From Rhodospirillaceae bacterium (GTDB lineage Bacteria > Pseudomonadota > Alphaproteobacteria > MPNO01 > UBA2964), in assembly GCA_002724505.1 (NCBI GenBank), contig PBOV01000143.1, forward strand, positions 1 through 10,397: a DNA stretch of 10,397 bases, read 5' to 3'. The notes below the pieces were generated by a model. The model saw nothing but the letters and a program-made list of their open reading frames with translations. It searched no databases and was not told the DNA's origin. Of this stretch, positions 1-4,949 are shown in pieces; the first letter of the stretch is position 1, and every line of letters starts with the position of its first letter. The position numbers and the translations under genes are program-made.

Positions 1-721
1 CCGCCAGCCCTACCCAAACTACCGTCTCCGTACCCATGAATGTCCCGAAGGTTGAGGCGGTGTCGGCCTGAAACGCAATATAGCCACCAAAAATAAGCCC
101 TGGGATCAAGAACAGCGACCATAAATAGCGCCAGGCACGCGAGTCAACACGCCGAATGCAGGGGCTACTGCCTGTATCCCGTCCGTTGCTGTTATAACGG
201 AGAAAGCCAGTACCGTGGATCATGTCGACGACGTAACCGGAAAGAATACCAACAATTAAACCGATAGCAAAGATTGAAAGGCCTGTTATCGGGGCTTGAG
301 CGAGCAATAAAAAGGCCGCGTCGCCCATGGTGGCTGTCAATACTGAAACTACCGACCCAAAGCTAATACCGCCCCGAATATATTGAGTTATCACCATGAT
401 GGCACCACCGCAGCCAGGCAGAGCACCCAGGGCGGCGGCTATTGGTACCTGCCAAACTTGGTGGCGTGCGAGTAAGGCGGTTACATCTATTTTATACCAG
501 GCCTCCAGTGAGTAGAAGATAGCAAGCGTTGCAGCGACGAAAACTGTCACCTGGAGGAATGCATCAGACAAGCTTTGTGCCATGATTTGGGCGGCATCAT
601 TTGATAGCACTGCCAGCAGTGCGAGAGCTGTCAGGATGCCCAGCCTTATCGGACCAAATGCATTGGCCCATTCTGCAGTTCCTCTGATACCACGCCTTGC
701 GACGATGCTAAGCGGCGCCAT
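1..721 (-). CDS. Putative manganese/heavy-metal exporter, 10-TM ArsP_2-like family (partial, C-terminus beyond left edge)
   Basis: This is a leftward reading frame, open to the window edge, with 240 complete codons visible. The ATG (721-719) is preceded by GGAG at 734-731 with a suitable 9-nt spacing, which fixes the start. The protein is very hydrophobic. Membrane-like segments lie at about residues 26-40, 56-70, 91-112, 123-142, 146-165 and 199-217. A PGCGGA motif (about 102-107) inside a membrane segment is followed by a TMGDAAF segment (about 131-137). I recognise this pattern from the putative 10-TM heavy-metal or manganese efflux proteins (ArsP_2, formerly a DUF). The role is inferred to be export of Mn2+ or a related cation across the inner membrane, because the divergent neighbour is mntR. 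An arsenic or other metal substrate cannot be excluded. Family assignment is fairly secure and the substrate is inference. Confidence 0.75.
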   Translation of the reverse strand, partial: MAPLSIVARRGIRGTAEWANAFGPIRLGILTALALLAVLSNDAAQIMAQSLSDAFLQVTVFVAATLAIFYSLEAWYKIDVTALLARHQVWQVPIAAALGALPGCGGAIMVITQYIRGGISFGSVVSVLTATMGDAAFLLLAQAPITGLSIFAIGLIVGILSGYVVDMIHGTGFLRYNSNGRDTGSSPCIRRVDSRAWRYLWSLFLIPGLIFGGYIAFQADTASTFGTFMGTETVVWVGLA

Positions 722-799
722 TCTTTTTTTCTCCGACCTTAGGCTTTCACCCAACCTCGCGACTATTCTTCACATCTGTATTTGCAGATACTATAAAAG

Positions 800-813
800 T
801 TAGCCTTGACTAA
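800..813. promoter_or_regulatory. Imperfect palindrome resembling an MntR box
   Basis: TTAGCCTTGACTAA is a partial palindrome with TTAG/CTAA arms, matching its own reverse complement at 10 of 14 positions. From memory, the enterobacterial MntR operator core reads AGCCTTTGCTA on one strand. This site reads AGCCTTGACTA, with 9 of 11 identical. It lies immediately downstream of the exporter -10 box, over the predicted transcription start, and upstream of mntR. It is therefore well placed as an MntR operator in the shared intergenic region. Binding is inferred, not shown. Confidence 0.45.
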
Positions 814-815
814 TA

Positions 816-843
816 ATTGTAGGAGGCCCTAAATCGTTGTCAA
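816..843 (-). promoter_or_regulatory. Sigma-70 promoter for the leftward exporter gene
   Basis: On the minus strand TTGACA (843-838) is separated by 16 bp from TACAAT (821-816), which is 6/6 and 5/6 to the sigma-70 consensus. Transcription would begin near 809-810, giving a leader of about 88 nt before the exporter ATG at 721. A short hairpin with ATCTG/CAGAT arms lies in that leader at 774-789. This is a sequence match only. Confidence 0.6.
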
Positions 844-872
844 TATCCTGATTTCTAATTTATTGTGAATAA

Positions 873-1361
873 ATGGCAGATTTTGACCCCGCAGAGGATG
901 AGCTGACGCCACCGCCCGAAGGTACTGGCGCGATCTCGGCGCATATGACGCCCGATCGTCAGGCTAGTCATTTTAAGAGAGCACGTCATGCACGGGAAAC
1001 GGAGATTATTGAAGATTATGTAGAGCTAATCGCCGACTTGATTGACGAACAGGGGGAAGCTCGCGCTGTCGATATAGCAAAACGGCTTGGCGTAACCGGG
1101 GCCACCGTGAATAAGATGGTTGCCCGCCTTAAGCAAATGAATCTTGTTAACGCGGAGCCTTATCGCTCCGTTTTTCTTACTGACGAGGGTCGCGAGATGG
1201 CGGAGGCATCGCGGGAACGGCATCATATCGTTGTAGCTCTGTTGAGGGTTGTGGGCGTTGATGAAGCTACGGCTTGGGCAGATGCAGAGGGAATGGAACA
1301 TCGCTGTAGTCCGGAGACCCTTATGGCATTTAAAGAATTTGTTAAAAGGCATAAATCCTGA
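873..1361 (+). CDS. mntR: Manganese-responsive transcriptional regulator MntR (DtxR/MntR family)
   Basis: The 162-residue protein aligns by eye along its length with E. coli MntR. A variable N-terminal extension (about 1-40) is followed by a winged helix-turn-helix (about 42-110; VDIAKRLGVTGATVNKMV is the HTH), then a helical dimerisation and metal-binding domain. Residues matching the B. subtilis Mn2+ ligands are all present: D48 and E51 in the DYVE motif, H117, and E139, E142 and H143 in the AEGMEH motif. There is no SH3-like third domain, as in MntR and unlike DtxR/IdeR. The ATG at 873 directly follows an in-frame TAA at 870, so it is the first possible start. No convincing Shine-Dalgarno precedes it. 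The gene is divergent from the putative metal exporter and is expected to be a cytoplasmic Mn2+-dependent DNA-binding dimer. ligI begins 43 bp downstream on the same strand. Confidence 0.92.
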   Translation: MADFDPAEDELTPPPEGTGAISAHMTPDRQASHFKRARHARETEIIEDYVELIADLIDEQGEARAVDIAKRLGVTGATVNKMVARLKQMNLVNAEPYRSVFLTDEGREMAEASRERHHIVVALLRVVGVDEATAWADAEGMEHRCSPETLMAFKEFVKRHKS

Positions 1362-1369
1362 GCTGTGGC

Positions 1370-1390
1370 TTGCTAGTCGCTGGATAGCAA
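1370..1390. repeat. Short inverted repeat between mntR and ligI
   Basis: TTGCTA (1370-1375) and TAGCAA (1385-1390) form perfect 6-bp arms around a 9-nt spacer. A second, overlapping symmetry ATAG...CTAT spans 1384-1399 and reaches the ligI start region. No T-tract follows, so it is not a typical intrinsic terminator. It could be an operator or a weak hairpin, or it could be chance. Confidence 0.3.
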
Positions 1391-1404
1391 TATAACTATT
1401 GGCG

Positions 1405-2277
1405 ATGAAATATTGCCAGGGCCCCGATCCCAAGACAAAAACACCGAATTTTAAAGCCCCGCCCAGAGCATGTGATGCGCACTGCCATGTTTTTGGGCCG
1501 TCTGAAAAATTTCCCTTCGCCGAGGGGCGTTCTTACACCCCGCCGGACTCTTCATTTGAAGCTATGCAAGTTTTGCAAAATGTGCTGGGCATTGAACGCG
1601 CAGTCATTGTGCAAGCAACTTGCCATGGCACCGATAACACAGCTGCCCTTGATGCAATTGCTCGGTCTAAGGGTCGTTATAGGGGTGTGGCCATTGTCGA
1701 CGATACTTTTACGACCAATGATTTCCTGAGGTTAAATGAAGGCGGAATGCGCGGCATTCGTTTTTCTTTCGCCCGCCATATAGGCAATGCACCAGATTTT
1801 GAAATGGTACGACGCATTACCGAGAAGGTAGAACCATTGGGCTGGCATGTAGTAATTTACATGGAAGCAGCCGATATTGTTGATAACGCCGATACGCTTG
1901 CAGATTTGCCGTTGCCGGTTGTAATAGATCACATGGGGCGTGTGAAAACCGAAGATGGTGTCGATCAGGAGGCTTTTCAACTTTTGCTGGGCCTGTTGCG
2001 GGATAAGGAAGATTTCTGGGTCAAAATTTGTGGTGCTGAACGGATATCCTCAGGAGGCGCGCCGTTTGAAGATGCTGTGCCGTTTGCTCAGGCCTGTATC
2101 GCGGCGGCACCTGATCGGGTGTTGTGGGGAACAGACTGGCCGCATCCTAATATCGAGGGGTTAATGCCAAATGATGGAGACCTCATGAATCTGCTGAGCT
2201 TGCATGCGCCAAATGAAGATGACCGTAACCGGGTCCTTGTCGACAATCCGGCTCGTCTTTACGGTTTTCCTGATTAG
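1405..2277 (+). CDS. ligI: 2-pyrone-4,6-dicarboxylate lactonase (LigI-type amidohydrolase)
   Basis: The enzyme should hydrolyse 2-pyrone-4,6-dicarboxylate to 4-oxalomesaconate in the protocatechuate 4,5-cleavage pathway, in the cytoplasm. The 290-residue protein closely resembles Sphingobium LigI. It shows DAHCHVFGP (H26, H28, numbered from ATG 1405), VQATCHGTDN, GGMRGIRF with two arginines (R116, R119), GWHVVIY, VIDHMGR (H176) and WGTDWPHPN (D244). These correspond to the HxH pair, substrate-binding arginines, the second His and the catalytic Asp of the family. LigI is known for working without a bound metal. TTG at 1399 is in frame and would add two residues. I prefer ATG 1405, although neither start has a clear Shine-Dalgarno. 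The gene is downstream of mntR on the same strand. The aldolase and LigJ follow, which supports the pathway role. Confidence 0.9.
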   Translation: MKYCQGPDPKTKTPNFKAPPRACDAHCHVFGPSEKFPFAEGRSYTPPDSSFEAMQVLQNVLGIERAVIVQATCHGTDNTAALDAIARSKGRYRGVAIVDDTFTTNDFLRLNEGGMRGIRFSFARHIGNAPDFEMVRRITEKVEPLGWHVVIYMEAADIVDNADTLADLPLPVVIDHMGRVKTEDGVDQEAFQLLLGLLRDKEDFWVKICGAERISSGGAPFEDAVPFAQACIAAAPDRVLWGTDWPHPNIEGLMPNDGDLMNLLSLHAPNEDDRNRVLVDNPARLYGFPD

Positions 2278-2398
2278 GTCCCAGGGTTTACTTTCGGTCT
2301 TGGCCTACGTCCCAAATACTATTTCCGCCATGGATGCCCCGCGAAGCGTTTAAATTACCATTGCCGGAAAGAAATTAACCCGCAAGGCTGCTGTGCGT

Positions 2399-2427
2399 TT
2401 GTCTGCCAGTGATAACATTAGTACACT
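2399..2427 (+). promoter_or_regulatory. Candidate sigma-70 promoter upstream of the aldolase gene
   Basis: TTGTCT (2399-2404), a 17-bp spacer and TACACT (2422-2427) match 4/6 and 4/6 of the consensus. A start near 2434 would leave a leader of about 28 nt containing the AGGGA Shine-Dalgarno at 2451-2455. The 184-bp gap after ligI is otherwise empty and has no obvious terminator. The aldolase may have its own promoter as well as read-through from ligI. Confidence 0.35.
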
Positions 2428-2461
2428 ACAATAAATTTTAACACATCTTCAGGGAAATCAT

Positions 2462-3364
2462 ATGCCAGACACGACGAGACTAAATGGTGTGATCAGCGCA
2501 CTCGCTGCAGGACAACCGACATTCACCGCATTCTCAACGCCGGATGTTCCATCGGCAATCGCTTACAGCACGAATATTGGCTATGACGGAATTGTGTTCG
2601 AAATGGAACATAATCCTTGGGATGGACCCATACTCCGAGATTGTCTGCAATATATGTTGAACCGCGGGCAGATTGCTAAGTCTGGTTCGCTCGCTCCAGC
2701 CGTGACCCCAATGGTCCGGGTTCCACCCAATGGCAACGAGATGGCCCAATGGCAGGCTAAGCAAGCGCTTGATATCGGTGTGTATGGCGTCGTTTGGCCT
2801 CATATTAGCTCTGTCGAAGAAGCCTACAATGCAGTTGCGGCTTGTCGCTACCCACGAATGAGCGATGCTCCTTTGTATGAGCCGGCCGGCATTCGCGGTG
2901 ATGGCCCGACCGCTGCAACTCGCTATTGGGGGCTTGGACAGCAGGAATATTATAAAAAGGCAGACGTATGGCCGCTGGTACCAGAAGGGGAGATATTGGT
3001 CGTCTTGATGATTGAGGATACTAAGGGGATGGCAGCGCTTCCGGATATTTTGAGAAACGTCCCTGGGGTTGGTGCTGTCCTGATTGGCGAAGGTGATTTA
3101 AGCCAGGAACTTGGTTATCCGCGTCAATACGAACATCCCGTGGTATTAGAAGCAATGGCGGAAATCGTAGCGAATTGTAAAGAAGCGAATATAGCTGTTG
3201 GTCATCCGCACGTAAACGCCGGAAATGTGCAGCGCATCCTCGATGAAGGCTATACCTTCTTGATGGCAGCGCCGGTGCGGTCAACGCCGGGTCTTGATAA
3301 GGGACTGGAACTAAGTGGACGTGGCACAAGCGAAAAGTCTGCCGAGCCCGCACCTTCTTATTAA
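2462..3364 (+). CDS. HpcH/HpaI-family class II aldolase, candidate 4-carboxy-4-hydroxy-2-oxoadipate aldolase
   Basis: This 300-residue protein belongs to the HpcH/HpaI aldolase/citrate lyase superfamily, divalent-metal-dependent enzymes that cleave 2-oxo-4-hydroxy acids to pyruvate and an aldehyde or oxo acid. Core residues match E. coli HpaI by eye: catalytic His50 in EMEHNP, substrate Arg86 in MVRVP, metal ligands Glu185 in MIEDT and Asp212 in GEGDLS, plus PAGIRG at 141-146. Differences from HpaI are GEGDLS in place of GPADLS, longer loops at about 62-80 and 132-140, and a polar C-terminal tail from about 285. Start ATG 2462 has AGGGA at 2451-2455. It lies between ligI and ligJ, so the likely substrate is 4-carboxy-4-hydroxy-2-oxoadipate, giving pyruvate and oxaloacetate. 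That role is inferred from context. Another 2-oxo acid aldol substrate is possible. Family is secure and substrate is tentative. Confidence 0.82.
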   Translation: MPDTTRLNGVISALAAGQPTFTAFSTPDVPSAIAYSTNIGYDGIVFEMEHNPWDGPILRDCLQYMLNRGQIAKSGSLAPAVTPMVRVPPNGNEMAQWQAKQALDIGVYGVVWPHISSVEEAYNAVAACRYPRMSDAPLYEPAGIRGDGPTAATRYWGLGQQEYYKKADVWPLVPEGEILVVLMIEDTKGMAALPDILRNVPGVGAVLIGEGDLSQELGYPRQYEHPVVLEAMAEIVANCKEANIAVGHPHVNAGNVQRILDEGYTFLMAAPVRSTPGLDKGLELSGRGTSEKSAEPAPSY

Positions 3365-3472
3365 TCTGTTTAATCGTCCGACTGTTTGCCCGTCCCACCC
3401 AACTAAGGGTATTGTGGTTTGAGCATTCGGGGCGAAGGGTGTTAAAAACGCATAAATAAAAGGAGACCTTTC

Positions 3473-4492
3473 ATGATTATCGATTGCCACGGTCATTACA
3501 CTACTGAGCCGCCCCAGTTGACAGATTACCGCAAGGAACAGTTAGAGGGGTTAGCTAGTGATCCTAATTTTGTTCCCTCTGAGGCTAATTTTAGCTGTAG
3601 CGATGAAGAAATGGCTGTACGTCTTGAGGCAGCCCAGCTCAAGTTGCAGGCTGAAAGAGGGTCCGATTTAACGATTTTTTCACCACGCGCTGTTGGTATG
3701 GGTCATCATCTTGGGACCCATAAAACTAGCGAGTATTGGGCGACTATTTGCAACAATATGGTTAAACGTGCCTGCGATATGTATCCTGATAAATTCGTGC
3801 CGGTTTGCCAGTTGCCTCAGTATCCTGGCGTTGAACCAGCAAAAAGTGTTCCAGAGCTAAAAAGGTGTGTTAATGAAATGGGTTTTATCGGTTTGAACCT
3901 CAATCCTGATCCTTCAGGTGCGATGTGGACAGACCCGCCCATTACGGACAAATGGTGGTATCCCATTTATGAGGCGATGGTCGAGCTGGATGTTCCAGCC
4001 ATGCTCCATGTCAGTGGCTCCTGTAACCCAAACTTTCATCATACGGGGTCGCATTACCTATGCGGTGACACAACGGTTTTTATGCAGCTACTTATGTCTG
4101 ATCTGTTCAAAGAATTTCCGACCTTGAAGTTCATTATCCCACACGGTGGAGGAGCTGTACCATACCATTGGGGCCGCTTTCGTGGCTTGGCTCAAGACAT
4201 GGGACGCCCTCCTTTGGATGAATTGCTACTGGACAACGTATTCTTTGATACCTGTGTGTATCATCAGGCGGGCATAGATTGCCTCCTAAAGGTGATACCC
4301 ACCAAGAATATTTTATTCGCTTCAGAAATGGTTGGTGCCGTGCGGGGTATAGATCCCGAGACAGGATATAACTTTGACGATACAAAACGTTACATTGATG
4401 CGGCAGATATCTCAGAGGCAGAGAAATCTCAAATATTCTCTGAAAACGCTTTTAGCGTATTTTCTAGGCTTAGAGGCGCCATAGGCGCATAA
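3473..4492 (+). CDS. ligJ: 4-oxalomesaconate hydratase (LigJ-type amidohydrolase)
   Basis: The enzyme should hydrate 4-oxalomesaconate to 4-carboxy-4-hydroxy-2-oxoadipate, the step after LigI and before the final aldolase of protocatechuate 4,5-cleavage. The 339-residue protein resembles Sphingobium LigJ throughout. It starts IIDCHGHY (H6 and H8), has TIFSPRA, CVNEMGFIGLNLNPDP, PAMLHVSGSCNP (H179), FIIPHGGGAVPYHWGRFRG (H224), FFDTCVYHQ and SEMVGAVRGIDP (E285). The HxH pair and H179 fit the zinc ligands of the family, and E285 fits its reported catalytic glutamate. Its length is the usual one. Start ATG 3473 has a strong AGGAGA at 3461-3466 with a 6-nt spacing. It lies 108 bp after the aldolase, with no terminator seen between them, and an intrinsic terminator follows. 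Some relatives are annotated only as amidohydrolase or decarboxylase, but the match to LigJ is close. Confidence 0.9.
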   Translation: MIIDCHGHYTTEPPQLTDYRKEQLEGLASDPNFVPSEANFSCSDEEMAVRLEAAQLKLQAERGSDLTIFSPRAVGMGHHLGTHKTSEYWATICNNMVKRACDMYPDKFVPVCQLPQYPGVEPAKSVPELKRCVNEMGFIGLNLNPDPSGAMWTDPPITDKWWYPIYEAMVELDVPAMLHVSGSCNPNFHHTGSHYLCGDTTVFMQLLMSDLFKEFPTLKFIIPHGGGAVPYHWGRFRGLAQDMGRPPLDELLLDNVFFDTCVYHQAGIDCLLKVIPTKNILFASEMVGAVRGIDPETGYNFDDTKRYIDAADISEAEKSQIFSENAFSVFSRLRGAIGA

Positions 4493-4510
4493 ACAACTTT
4501 AAACGCGTAA

Positions 4511-4543
4511 AAAGGGCTGGCGGGTTGCCGGCCCTTTACTTTT
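4511..4543 (+). terminator. Intrinsic terminator after ligJ
   Basis: An 11-bp stem (AAAGGGCTGGC at 4511-4521 with GCCGGCCCTTT at 4527-4537, one G:U pair) closes a 5-nt loop. It is followed by a short T-run at 4540-4543. It begins 18 bp after the ligJ stop and separates the catabolic block from the nrdAB control region. Confidence 0.85.
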
Positions 4544-4585
4544 AAATGGATAAATCTGATAAATAAATTCACAGTAATCAAAAAA

Positions 4586-4629
4586 TTTTTCCACAGGTTT
4601 TCCACAGAAAAATCCGCAGTTTTCCACAG
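4586..4629 (+). promoter_or_regulatory. Cluster of DnaA-box-like repeats upstream of nrdAB
   Basis: TTTTCCACAG occurs exactly at 4587-4596, 4598-4607 and 4620-4629. A degenerate copy, AAATCCGCAG, lies at 4610-4619. All are on the same strand, with start-to-start steps of 11, 12 and 10 bp, about one DNA helical turn each. TTTTCCACA differs from the R-type DnaA box TTATCCACA at one position. A partial TTCACAG lies further left. DnaA is known to bind upstream of nrdAB in E. coli, so a DnaA-controlled operon is a reasonable reading. Binding here is inferred. Confidence 0.6.
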
Positions 4630-4874
4630 CCTATGATAACATTTTCCCCGATACATCCACCTAATTATGCACAAAATATAGTATGCAGGTGACTTAAAAA
4701 TACTAATTCTTGTTGACGTAATCATTTTTTTTGGGGCACACTTCAATACGTTCCGTTATGTTTTTCGAAGGGAGCCCAAGCGCAACGTCTGCTTTAGATT
4801 TGGTCTTAAAGGGCCAGGCAGGCGAAGGATGGCCGACTCTTCATAAATTGTCAGACATAACGTGAGCCTAAATC

Positions 4875-4902
4875 TTGGATTATCCTTTAGATAGTCTAAA
4901 AT
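4875..4902 (+). promoter_or_regulatory. Candidate nrdAB promoter
   Basis: TTGGAT (4875-4880), a 16-bp spacer and TAAAAT (4897-4902) form a plausible promoter with a good -10 (5/6) and a weak -35 (3/6). It lies about 50 bp before the GTG start. The perfect palindrome at 4886-4900 sits in the spacer and overlaps the -10, as an operator would. Assignment is by eye only. Confidence 0.35.
4886..4900. promoter_or_regulatory. Perfect 15-bp palindrome, candidate repressor operator of nrdAB
   Basis: TTTAGAtagTCTAAA has perfect 6-bp arms around 3 nt. It overlaps the candidate -10 and lies 50 bp upstream of the nrdA start. NrdR is the common repressor of bacterial RNR operons, but its usual box (ACACTATATATAGTGT-like, often two copies) is not a close match. 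The site may bind NrdR weakly, or another regulator. Confidence 0.45.
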
Positions 4903-4936
4903 TGGGTGCTTAGGTTGTTTTGTAGTAGAGCGTATT

Positions 4937-4942
4937 GGGAGG
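4937..4942 (+). promoter_or_regulatory. Shine-Dalgarno that decides the nrdA start
   Basis: GGGAGG lies 7 nt before GTG 4950, an ideal spacing. A TTG at 4935 in the same frame overlaps the motif, has no ribosome binding site of its own and is rejected as the start. Confidence 0.8.
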
Positions 4943-4949
4943 TTTAGGG

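Larger units (their letters stand above)
4544..4949 (+). other. Long AT-rich control region upstream of nrdAB
   Basis: About 400 bp lie between the ligJ terminator and the nrdA start, with no credible gene. The left part (4561-4680) carries the DnaA-box-like array. The right part carries a perfect palindrome at 4886-4900 and a degenerate version of it (TTTAGA at 4793-4798, TCTTAAA at 4804-4810). It also carries an 8-bp inverted pair, CGTTATGT (4754-4761) and ACATAACG (4855-4862), and one GANTC site (GACTC, 4835-4839). I see no cobalamin riboswitch box. The stretch is plausibly regulatory and may be transcribed as a leader if a promoter lies far upstream. Confidence 0.6.

Noticed and set aside
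722..810. yybP-ykoY manganese riboswitch in the exporter leader
   Set aside because: The conserved GGGGAGUA-type core is not visible. Kept only as a question about leader structure.
821..838. AGGAGG at 821-826 as a ribosome binding site for an upstream mntR start or a leader peptide
   Set aside because: It lies 46 bp before the mntR ATG with an in-frame stop between. The nearby TTG frame at 836 stops after four codons.
1399..1404. TTG start adding two residues to LigI
   Set aside because: ATG 1405 is a better codon and gives an N-terminus of the usual length. The difference is trivial and cannot be settled from the sequence.
4561..4680. Chromosomal replication origin (oriC)
   Set aside because: The boxes and AT-richness fit, but the flanking genes are not typical origin neighbours (no dnaA, dnaN, hemE or parAB) and control of nrdAB is simpler. 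GC skew is needed.
4429..4746. A 105-codon minus-strand frame spanning the ligJ end, the terminator and the DnaA-box-like array
   Set aside because: It crosses a strong terminator and repeated regulatory sequence, has biased composition and resembles no protein I know.
4750..4764. Alphaproteobacterial LexA box (GTTC-N7-GTTC) upstream of nrdA
   Set aside because: Only the left half matches. The right half is TTTT, too weak to call.
4744..4934. Cobalamin riboswitch before the RNR genes
   Set aside because: No B12-box-like sequence was found, and the RNR is the iron-dependent class Ia enzyme, not the B12-dependent class II.
4935..4949. TTG start adding five residues to NrdA
   Set aside because: The codons are the Shine-Dalgarno for GTG 4950, and the TTG has no ribosome binding site of its own.
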